Shown: positions 1 through 5,681 of the stretch, piece after piece
How the letters are laid out: the number at the start of each line of letters is the position of its first letter
Position numbering within the stretch: the first letter of the stretch is position 1
From: an uncultured Eubacterium sp.
GTDB lineage: Bacteria > Bacillota > Clostridia > Lachnospirales > Lachnospiraceae
NCBI GenBank assembly: GCA_905236735.1
Contig: CAJOOU010000093.1
Span: 1-5,742 of the forward strand
DNA length: 5,742 bases
Direction of reading: 5' to 3'
The notes under the pieces: model-generated
Seen by the model: the letters and a program-made list of their open reading frames with translations, nothing else
What the model was told of the DNA's origin: nothing
Database searches by the model: none
Made by a program: the position numbers and the translations under genes

Positions 1-1
1 A

Positions 2-24
2 AAAAAAATTCGAAGAATTTTTTT
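2..24. terminator. AT-only hairpin, possible weak terminator of an upstream gene
   Basis: Bases 2-11 (AAAAAAATTC) are complementary to 15-24 (GAATTTTTTT) around a three-base loop, giving a 10-bp stem with a single G-C pair and T-runs on both strands. It could end transcription entering from the left in either direction, but a stem this rich in A-T would be weak and may only be bent AT-rich DNA. The gene it would serve lies outside the window. Confidence 0.3.
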
Positions 25-55
25 GCTGGACAAAATTATGTAATCTCAATATTGC

Positions 56-84
56 TTGAATTTACTGAAAATTTCGTTTATAAT
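56..84 (+). promoter_or_regulatory. Sigma-A-type promoter for the GGDEF/EAL gene
   Basis: TTGAAT at 56-61 (four of six matches to TTGACA) and a perfect TATAAT at 79-84 are separated by exactly 17 bp. Transcription would start near position 91, leaving a 5' leader of about 50 nt before the ATG at 142. No riboswitch-like fold is evident in that leader. The next downstream gene probably shares this promoter. Confidence 0.7.
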
Positions 85-141
85 AATTAAAGATTCTAAA
101 TTTAACCATACATTATTTGAATCTTATTGGGAGAGGGAAAG

Positions 142-2397
142 ATGATAGGAGAGAATAAAGACAGAGACAAACTTGAAACCAATCTGATGGCGATAATGGC
201 TGATTGCCTCAGAAAGTCGGTACAGGAGCCGCTTGCGGTTGAGAGTGTGGATGCACTTTTGGCTTATATAGGGTCGCATTTTGATGCGGAGAGGATTGAA
301 CTTTTTGAGCCCTATTCGGAAGGGTATTACTTTTGTGCATATGAGTGGATAAGTGAAGGAACGAGTTCTAAAGGAAGCAAGCTTAAACACCTTGACATTA
401 ATGTTTCAAGGGCTATATATGCACACTTTGAGGAGGATATGTTTTATGGGGTTCCAAACATTGAGGAAATAAGGGATATGGAGCCCGAAATATATAAATA
501 TTTCAGCCAGTTTGGTACAAAAGAACTGATGCTTTGTCAGATAAGGTATCAGGGTACTAATCTTGGCTTTTTTTCTATAGACAATGTTGTGGAGACCGAT
601 ATGACCAGGGATTTTTTCACTGCTATAGGTTATATCCTGGGCTCGGCTCTTTTTAACCGGAATATTTTTACCCGTCTTGCTAAAATCGGAGTGGTGGATA
701 ATCTGACCCATGTAGGTAACAGACAGGGACTGTACGAATATGTGGATGGGTTTGATACCAAAAAAAGTATAGGCGTTATTCTGAGTGATATCTGCTCGTT
801 AAAGACGATAAATGAGCTTGAGGGACAGGCAAAGGGTGATGAAGCCATTGTGACTGTGAGTAAGATATGGGAGAGATTTTTTGGCAGTGAATGTGTATAC
901 CGCGTCGGCGGAGACGAATTTTTGGTAGTGATAAACGGCTCGGAGCAGCAGTATTTTATGGACGGAATAGATTATGCCACAAGGTTTTTTGAAAACGAAA
1001 ACATATCTGTTGCAGTGGGCTGGTGCTGGAATACCGTGTTTGACAGGGATATGGACGATTTTATAGAGATTGCCCATCTGAATATGTATGAAAACAAAAG
1101 GGAGTATTATAACGGCAGGGAGGCATATGGACATATCATTTCAAATGCTGATAACATTACGGTACTCAGAAATGATGAGTTTTTCAGGAAGGCAAGACTC
1201 TGGATGGGGAGTTTTGACACCCCGGAGGTGCTGGTAATTGCGGTAGATGTGAATTATTTTAAACTATATCGTGATATTTACGGACTCGAAGCTGCGGGAC
1301 ATATGCTGGGATATACGAGCAAGGTTATAAACAAGTTTGCGCTTGACCATGAGGGCATCTGCGGATACCTTGGCGGAGATGACTTTGTTATCGCAGTGCC
1401 TAACTGGGGAGATGATATGAAGAAGGTTGAGAAGGATATTCTCACCAACATAGTGCAGAACAATTTCCCGGATGGCTTTTATCCCGCTTGCGGAGTGTAT
1501 TTCGGAGATATCAGTGAAGATATAGAGGAAATGTATACCAAGGCCATAGTTACCTTAAATCCCATAAAGGGGGATTATAATACCTTTGTCAGATTTTTTG
1601 ATTCAAAAAGGTATTTTAAACTCAGGGATACACATCTTATGCTGATTGAAGTAAAGGATGGACTTGCCAAGGGGGAGTTTACCTTTTATGTACAGCCTAA
1701 GGTTGATATTATAACCGGAAAAATAGTCGGCGGAGAGGCACTTATAAGATGGAATAAAAACGGCGAAACCGTACCTGCGTATAAATTTGTCCCGACCATA
1801 GAACTAAACGGATATGTGGTATATGTTGACAAGTTTATCTGGGAAGAGGTGTGCAAATGGCTGAAAAGTATGATAGATGAAAAAATGGATCCGCCTCCGG
1901 TTTCGGTAAATGTATCAAGGGTGGACTTTAGTTTTATCAATGTTGCGGAATATTTTGCCGAGCTTTTGGACAGATATAAGCTTCCTGCCAGATATTTGGA
2001 AGTGGAAATAACGGAAAGTGCATATATCAATGCTACTGACGGCATGATAGAGGAAATAAAGAAACTTAAAAAGCTCGGACTTAAGATATCGATTGATGAT
2101 TTCGGCAGCGGATATTCTTCTCTTGAAATGCTTGGTTCAATGCAGGCTGATGTGGTAAAATTTGATAAGAAATTTATTGATAATGCAGATAACGAATACG
2201 GATATAACATTTTGAAATCTGTCTGTCAGATGATGGAGGTCCTCGGAGCCAGGATTATAGTTGAGGGAGCTGAGAGCATTGAGCAGATAGAAATCCTTAA
2301 GGAAATAGGATGCAGGTATGTGCAGGGGTATTATTATTACGAACCTCTGACAAAAAATGAATTTACCGAAGCAGTATTAAAAGATGTGTTTGAGTAG
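142..2397 (+). CDS. GAF-GGDEF-GGDEF-EAL cyclic di-GMP signalling protein
   Basis: Predicted soluble cytoplasmic enzyme of c-di-GMP turnover, 751 residues from the ATG at 142. That start has a purine-rich GGGAGAGGG at 129-137; an in-frame TTG at 127 has no ribosome site and was not chosen. Residues about 30-175 look like a divergent GAF sensor. GGDEF-1 (about 185-320) keeps the metal Asp216, Lys221, Asn224, Asp233 and GGDEF at 256-260, so cyclase activity is possible; the RxxD inhibitory site is absent. GGDEF-2 (about 345-490) has GGDDF at 411-415 but Arg377 where guanine-binding Asn is expected and no matching GD pair, so it is probably inactive. The EAL domain (about 500-751) keeps EAL 532-534, Asn590, Glu622, DDFG 652-655, Lys673, Glu708, Glu711 and Gln728, so phosphodiesterase activity is likely. 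There is no signal peptide or membrane segment. Net direction of activity cannot be read from sequence. Confidence 0.93.
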   Translation: MIGENKDRDKLETNLMAIMADCLRKSVQEPLAVESVDALLAYIGSHFDAERIELFEPYSEGYYFCAYEWISEGTSSKGSKLKHLDINVSRAIYAHFEEDMFYGVPNIEEIRDMEPEIYKYFSQFGTKELMLCQIRYQGTNLGFFSIDNVVETDMTRDFFTAIGYILGSALFNRNIFTRLAKIGVVDNLTHVGNRQGLYEYVDGFDTKKSIGVILSDICSLKTINELEGQAKGDEAIVTVSKIWERFFGSECVYRVGGDEFLVVINGSEQQYFMDGIDYATRFFENENISVAVGWCWNTVFDRDMDDFIEIAHLNMYENKREYYNGREAYGHIISNADNITVLRNDEFFRKARLWMGSFDTPEVLVIAVDVNYFKLYRDIYGLEAAGHMLGYTSKVINKFALDHEGICGYLGGDDFVIAVPNWGDDMKKVEKDILTNIVQNNFPDGFYPACGVYFGDISEDIEEMYTKAIVTLNPIKGDYNTFVRFFDSKRYFKLRDTHLMLIEVKDGLAKGEFTFYVQPKVDIITGKIVGGEALIRWNKNGETVPAYKFVPTIELNGYVVYVDKFIWEEVCKWLKSMIDEKMDPPPVSVNVSRVDFSFINVAEYFAELLDRYKLPARYLEVEITESAYINATDGMIEEIKKLKKLGLKISIDDFGSGYSSLEMLGSMQADVVKFDKKFIDNADNEYGYNILKSVCQMMEVLGARIIVEGAESIEQIEILKEIGCRYVQGYYYYEPLTKNEFTEAVLKDVFE

Positions 2398-2411
2398 AAA
2401 GGACAGAAATT

Positions 2412-2813
2412 ATGGAAGTAAAACATCTTTTTGACAATCTTCATGAATGCGCGAGGTGCCATAGGCCGCTTCCTGTTCAGTATAATGAAGAATACTGCCC
2501 GCAGTGTATGGAACAGGCTCTTTTTGAGAAGGTAAAGGATTATATACGCGCAAATGATGTAAATGAATACCAGCTTGCCGAGGAATTTGATATTCCGATT
2601 TCGAAGGTAAAGGCGTGGATAAAGGATGGTAGAATAGAGTACAAGGAAGTTGGAAATAATGTTTATGTGGGTAACTTCTGTATGAACTGCGGCGCTCCGA
2701 TAGCATTTGGCACTTTATGCGCTAAATGCAAAAGGCAGGAAAACCGTATGGGTATCAGCACCAATGTTCCTCATGGTGATACGGGCAAAATCAGGTTTGG
2801 ACATGAGGAGTAA
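2412..2813 (+). CDS. YvyF-like zinc ribbon-HTH-zinc ribbon protein (flagellar operon family)
   Basis: Small soluble protein of 133 residues. An N-terminal zinc site is formed by Cys13-x2-Cys16 and Cys29-x2-Cys32. Residues about 39-77 resemble an excisionase/MerR-like helix-turn-helix ending in WIKDGRIEY. A second zinc site is Cys90-x2-Cys93 with Cys103-x2-Cys106. This cysteine-HTH-cysteine order matches, from memory, the family of Bacillus subtilis YvyF (TIGR03826), usually found beside flgM in flagellar gene clusters; its biochemical role is not settled, and a regulator or assembly adaptor is an inference. It starts 14 bp after the GGDEF/EAL stop with AAAGGA at 2398-2403, so it is probably cotranscribed. 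The tail after residue 107 is polar and likely disordered. No flagellar gene is visible here, so placement beside a c-di-GMP enzyme is the only contextual hint of a motility role. Confidence 0.8.
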   Translation: MEVKHLFDNLHECARCHRPLPVQYNEEYCPQCMEQALFEKVKDYIRANDVNEYQLAEEFDIPISKVKAWIKDGRIEYKEVGNNVYVGNFCMNCGAPIAFGTLCAKCKRQENRMGISTNVPHGDTGKIRFGHEE

Positions 2814-2826
2814 TATTTGAAATATC

Positions 2827-2838
2827 AATAATATTATT
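2827..2838. repeat. 12-bp AT palindrome after the zinc-ribbon gene
   Basis: AATAATATTATT is a perfect palindrome 14 bp past the preceding stop codon. It could be a protein-binding site, but in such AT-rich spacer DNA it may arise by chance. A second small inverted repeat, ACAAT-T-ATTGT at 2904-2914, overlaps the start of the putative -35 element of moeA. Confidence 0.25.
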
Positions 2839-2910
2839 ACTGAAAATTATAAAAGCATAACTACGATTTATTTCTTGAATAGCCTTTCGCTGTGAAAAAA
2901 TAAACAATTA

Positions 2911-2939
2911 TTGTATTAAAATAAAAACATAATTATAAT
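2911..2939 (+). promoter_or_regulatory. Probable sigma-A promoter for moeA-focA
   Basis: A perfect TATAAT at 2934-2939 lies 17 bp downstream of TTGTAT at 2911-2916, which matches TTGACA at only three positions. Transcription would begin near 2946, inside the hairpin at 2940-2970. An 11-bp inverted repeat (2904-2914) touches the -35 box and could be an operator. The good -10 and spacing make a promoter likely, but its strength is uncertain. Confidence 0.5.
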
Positions 2940-2970
2940 AAAATCAGCATCAGATTTCGGTGCTGGTTTT
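2940..2970 (+). terminator. Terminator hairpin between the signalling pair and moeA
   Basis: Bases 2940-2951 pair with 2959-2970 to give a 12-bp stem (two G-T wobbles) with a 7-base loop; the right arm ends in TTTT. It most simply ends the transcript of the upstream pair. It lies 28 bp before the moeA ATG and overlaps the predicted moeA transcription start, so a transcript starting near 2946 would contain only part of the stem. An attenuator reading is therefore less likely. Confidence 0.6.
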
Positions 2971-2998
2971 AAGCTTAAGACAAAAATGGAGGCATTAA

Positions 2999-4222
2999 AT
3001 GGAGAATTATCCTATCGGACTTGAACTGGAAGAAGGGCAGAAAAAGCTCCTTAATGCATCGATAGTTTGCGGTGAGGAAGAAGTACCGGTTTCGGCGGGC
3101 TGCGGTCGAGTACTGGCCGAAGAAATAAGGGCAGTCGAAAATATTCCGCCTTTTTCCAAATCGCCGTATGACGGATATGCGTTTCGCGCGGATGATATAA
3201 AGAATGCTTCGAAGAATTCTCCTGTTACTCTTGAGGTGATTGAGGAGGTTGCAGCCGGTCATGTGCCGCAAAAGACGGTAGATAAAGGCCGGGCTGTTAA
3301 GATTCTTACCGGAGCTGCTCTTCCTGGCGGAGCGGATACTATTGAAAAATTTGAAGTGACGGAATTTACCGAAAACAGTGTTACATTTTTTGCACCTGTT
3401 AAATGCGGCAGCAATGTTGTGCCGTCAGGAGATGATGTAAAATGTGGAGACATTGTTTTGGAAAAAGGAAAGAAGATTGACGCGGCTACCTGTGGTATTC
3501 TGGCAGCTCTGGGATATGAGAAGGTAAGGGTTTTCAGAAAACCGCGGATATCGCTGATATCTACCGGAGATGAGCTTATTGATATTGGAGACGGGCTTGC
3601 TCCCGGAAAGATTAGAAACAGCAGTGCTTATACACTTAAAGCCCTGCTTGAGACCTGGGGGATGGATGTTACCCTAAGCGGTATAGTCAAAGATGACCCC
3701 GGTCTTATAGCCGAAGCCGTTAAGAGAGAATGCCCAAATGCTGATATACTTCTTACAACCGGAGGTGTATCGGTGGGAGATTATGACTGTATTTTGTCCG
3801 CAATGGAAGTGCTTTCGGCTGATGTGCTGTTTTGGAAGATTAAGATGAAACCGGGTTCGGCTTTTGCCGCCTCGGTATATAATAAGGTGCCCGTTATATC
3901 GCTTTCGGGTAATCCGGCTGCAGCAGCGGTGGCACTTATTATGGCGGTTAAACCCTTCCTTTTAAAAAGCGCCGGACAGACAGACTTTATGCATGAAGAA
4001 ATGAAGGTAAAGCTTGACGGTGGTTTTGGAAAGAAAAGTATGCAGCGCAGATTTGTGCCGGGTCGTCTTTTTATTAAAGACGGTGAGGCATATATGAAAA
4101 CAGTATCTAAACATGGCAACGGCAGTCTTAGTCCGCTTGCCGGTGTAGATATATTGGGAGAAATCCCGGCAGGTTCGCCGGAGATGCCTGGCGGAACTGA
4201 AATAAAAGCGTTTAAGCTTTAA
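2999..4222 (+). CDS. moeA: Molybdopterin molybdenumtransferase MoeA
   Basis: Cytoplasmic enzyme that inserts molybdate into adenylylated molybdopterin, the last common step of molybdenum cofactor synthesis. At 407 residues it has full family length. In order: DGYA 58-61 (preceded by SPY rather than the common SxM), TGAALPGGAD 104-113, GDDVKxGDxVL 144-154 of the N-terminal domains; then the MogA-like catalytic domain with STGDEL 188-193, GKIRNSS 203-209, TTGGVSVGDYD 253-263, MKPG 283-286 and SGNPAA 303-308; and a C-terminal beta domain from about 332. Residues equivalent to Escherichia coli Asp59, Thr100, Glu188 and the GDYD aspartates appear conserved, so it should be active. The ATG is supported by GGAGG at 2988-2992, six bases upstream. 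A FocA-like channel follows after 24 bp, probably in the same transcript. No other cofactor gene is in the window. Confidence 0.95.
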   Translation: MENYPIGLELEEGQKKLLNASIVCGEEEVPVSAGCGRVLAEEIRAVENIPPFSKSPYDGYAFRADDIKNASKNSPVTLEVIEEVAAGHVPQKTVDKGRAVKILTGAALPGGADTIEKFEVTEFTENSVTFFAPVKCGSNVVPSGDDVKCGDIVLEKGKKIDAATCGILAALGYEKVRVFRKPRISLISTGDELIDIGDGLAPGKIRNSSAYTLKALLETWGMDVTLSGIVKDDPGLIAEAVKRECPNADILLTTGGVSVGDYDCILSAMEVLSADVLFWKIKMKPGSAFAASVYNKVPVISLSGNPAAAAVALIMAVKPFLLKSAGQTDFMHEEMKVKLDGGFGKKSMQRRFVPGRLFIKDGEAYMKTVSKHGNGSLSPLAGVDILGEIPAGSPEMPGGTEIKAFKL

Positions 4223-4246
4223 AAGCTGAAAAGGAGAGATGAAAAA

Positions 4247-5065
4247 ATGAATTCACCAGCAGAAGTAGCAAAAAATTATGTGGGTATTGGTAAAGGTAAA
4301 GTAAACACACCTATAGCAAAAATGTTCTTACTTGGAATTATGGCGGGAATGTTTATAGCATGGGCAGGATTGGGATCGACTGTAGCAGGTTCTACTGTAG
4401 AAAATGCATCACTTGCAAAACTTGTTAATGCAGTGCTTTTCCCGGGCGGACTTGCAATGGTTCTTGTAGCCGGAAGTGAGCTCTTTACCGGAAACTGCCT
4501 TCTTATTATTCCGCTTATGGAAAAAGAGGTAAATATTGCAGGAGTTCTTAAAAACTGGGTAGTTGTATGGATAGGTAACCTTGTTGGTTCTGTATTTGTA
4601 TCAGCTATTTCAATTTTCTCACACCAGGCAGCACTTTTCTCAAGCAAGGTTGCTGTAGCTCAGATGTCGACAGCAATCAGCAAATGCTCAATGACTTTCG
4701 GAGATGCCTTCCTTAAGGGCGTGGCATGTAACATCCTTGTATGTATTGCTGTTTGGATGGCGTTTGCGGCAAAGGATGTAGCAGGAAAGATTATCGGATT
4801 ATTCTTCCCTATCTGCCTCTTCGTTGTATCGGGATTTGAGCATAGTATTGCAAATATGTACTATATATCGGTAGGTATCCTTGCAAAAGGAAATGCAACC
4901 TTCCTTCAGGCAGCAACAGATGCCGGCCTTGATGTAACAAATCTTACATGGGGCAAGATGTTTGCGGCAAACCTTCTTCCTGTTACTCTTGGTAACATTG
5001 TCGGAGGTGTGCTTGTAGGTCTTGTTTACTGGTATGTATATCTTCAGGGAAAGAAAGACGCATAA
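4247..5065 (+). CDS. focA: Formate/nitrite transporter family channel, FocA-like
   Basis: Integral membrane pentameric channel family that moves small monovalent anions such as formate, nitrite or hydrosulfide. The 272 residues show about six membrane segments (roughly 26-46, 58-90, 101-124, 154-174, 180-212, 238-266), with TM2 and TM5 broken as usual. Signatures are ELFTGN 78-83 (threonine of the central gate), WIGNLVGS 108-115, Asn162 in CNILVC, GFEHSIANM 196-204 with the central-pore His199, and NLLPVTLGNIVGG 242-254. The last two segments are very like E. coli FocA, favouring formate over nitrite or hydrosulfide, but this is not proof. AAGGAGAG at 4231-4238 serves the ATG at 4247; an ATG at 4239 reads only three codons and is too close to that site. 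The neighbour moeA suggests a molybdenum formate dehydrogenase elsewhere. Leucine is mostly CTT, unlike the more mixed upstream genes, which may reflect high expression. A strong terminator follows. Confidence 0.93.
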   Translation: MNSPAEVAKNYVGIGKGKVNTPIAKMFLLGIMAGMFIAWAGLGSTVAGSTVENASLAKLVNAVLFPGGLAMVLVAGSELFTGNCLLIIPLMEKEVNIAGVLKNWVVVWIGNLVGSVFVSAISIFSHQAALFSSKVAVAQMSTAISKCSMTFGDAFLKGVACNILVCIAVWMAFAAKDVAGKIIGLFFPICLFVVSGFEHSIANMYYISVGILAKGNATFLQAATDAGLDVTNLTWGKMFAANLLPVTLGNIVGGVLVGLVYWYVYLQGKKDA

Positions 5066-5083
5066 AGTCTCGCAAACGAGATT
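5066..5083 (+). other. Short stem-loop directly after the focA stop codon
   Basis: Bases 5066-5072 pair with 5077-5083 (seven pairs, one G-T wobble) around a CAAA loop. It starts at the base after the stop codon and lacks a T-tract, so it is not a terminator by itself. It could protect the mRNA 3' end together with the terminator that follows; that role is inferred. Confidence 0.4.
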
Positions 5084-5094
5084 CGAATATTAAT

Positions 5095-5155
5095 GCAGAA
5101 AAAGGCGCTTCCTCGCTGAAGCGTCTTTTTCTCATAAGTTACAATATGAGCAGTT
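5095..5155. repeat. Left arm of a long inverted repeat
   Basis: Bases 5095-5147 are the exact reverse complement of 5690-5742 (53 nt without a mismatch). After one mismatch (5148 against 5689) seven more bases match (5149-5155 against 5682-5688), giving 60 of 61. The arm contains the whole focA terminator plus 23 nt beyond it. Since the partner arm ends at the window edge, the repeat may extend outward; the left flank reads ATTCGAATATTAAT. Confidence 0.95.
5097..5132 (+). terminator. Strong intrinsic terminator of the moeA-focA transcript
   Basis: Bases 5097-5111 pair with 5118-5132 in a 15-bp stem with a six-base loop (CTCGCT), A-run on the left and T-run on the right. The only non-canonical pair is G5105-T5124, a wobble in the + strand RNA but an A-C mismatch in the opposite RNA. 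That asymmetry says it is built to stop rightward transcription from focA, though it may also work in the other direction. Confidence 0.9.
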
Positions 5156-5513
5156 ATACGAATATATCCGGCATTATAATGTCTCTTTTATGTTACGCCC
5201 GTCACGCATTTGCTGAACCGGCCTCCCTCCCGCAGGCCACCTCCCATACCTTCGAAAACGCATGCAGATTGTCTGCTGCAATACTTTGTGGGTCAGCGTT
5301 TTCTTGATATAGGGCCCTCCTACTCGCGGTCGGAGCAGTATGTATTGGTCGACGGGCTGATAATTACTACAATTCATTTATGGAAATAATGCAATAATTT
5401 GATAAAAACTTCAGCTGTTATGAAAAACAGATGCCGCGGCGGATTTTGTTCCGCATTTGCGATAGACAGCGCGGAGACCAAAGATGCGGTTTAGTGTTTC
5501 GTTTTGGAAAATA

Positions 5514-5543
5514 GGCAAAAACGCCCGGATGGCGTTTTTAGCC
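5514..5543. terminator. Terminator-shaped hairpin inside the non-coding element
   Basis: AAAAACGCC at 5517-5525 pairs perfectly with GGCGTTTTT at 5531-5539 around a CGGAT loop, extended by GGC 5514-5516 with GCC 5541-5543 across a bulged A5540. The A-run/T-run shape is that of a bidirectional intrinsic terminator. Because it sits inside a larger predicted helix (5496-5504/5593-5601), it may instead be one branch of a structured RNA; both readings fit. Confidence 0.5.
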
Positions 5544-5552
5544 GAACGCTAA

Positions 5553-5565
5553 GCCCCGGATGGGC
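5553..5565. other. GC hairpin with the same CGGAT loop as its neighbour
   Basis: GCCC at 5553-5556 pairs with GGGC at 5562-5565 around CGGAT. The loop and flanking bases (CCCGGATGG) repeat those of the hairpin at 5514-5543, at 5524-5532 and 5555-5563, which argues for a functional loop or a local duplication. Confidence 0.45.
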
Positions 5566-5681
5566 GCATGGAGGCGGCCGTACATTTTTCATAAACGAAA
5601 CAACTTGCCGCATCAAAGGTCGGAGTCGATGCAAGCAAATCGGAATTATAAATCCGACCGGGCATCGTAGCTAAACAATAA

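Noticed and set aside
127..141. Upstream in-frame TTG start for the GGDEF/EAL gene
   Set aside because: No purine-rich ribosome site precedes the TTG, whereas GGGAGAGGG sits correctly before the ATG at 142.
2814..2998. Possible molybdenum-cofactor riboswitch upstream of moeA
   Set aside because: The Moco RNA fold is large and GC-rich; this spacer is AT-rich and holds only one simple hairpin, and the predicted start near 2946 leaves a leader of about 50 nt.
4212..4227. AGCTTT-A-AAAGCT inverted repeat at the end of moeA
   Set aside because: Six A-T-rich base pairs with a one-base centre cannot form a real hairpin or terminator, and there is no T-run after it.
4239..4250. Mini-ORF ATG-AAA-AAA-TGA whose stop overlaps the focA start codon
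   Set aside because: Its ATG is only two bases from GGAG, too close for initiation, and the poly-A spacer makes it an easy chance occurrence.
5146..5307. 53-codon + strand ORF starting at ATG 5146, with a short hydrophobic stretch and AFAEP resembling a signal-peptidase site
   Set aside because: No Shine-Dalgarno sequence precedes it, it begins inside the inverted repeat just after a terminator T-run, and it crosses several predicted helices. Worth rechecking only if ribosome profiling shows translation.
5174..5377. 67-codon - strand ORF across the element
   Set aside because: No ribosome binding site, basic low-plausibility composition, and it overlaps the strongest nested helices, whose complementarity explains the open frame better.
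5420..5494. 24-codon + strand ORF (starts MKNRCRGGF) inside the non-coding element
   Set aside because: No ribosome binding site and no recognisable protein features. An analogy to the small peptide of RNAIII is tempting but unsupported.
5156..5681. c-di-GMP riboswitch, hammerhead ribozyme, group I or II intron, RNase P, tmRNA or CRISPR array
   Set aside because: I looked for their hallmark sequences (hammerhead CTGATGA core, intron domain V, tmRNA and RNase P conserved boxes, regularly spaced direct repeats) on both strands and found none.
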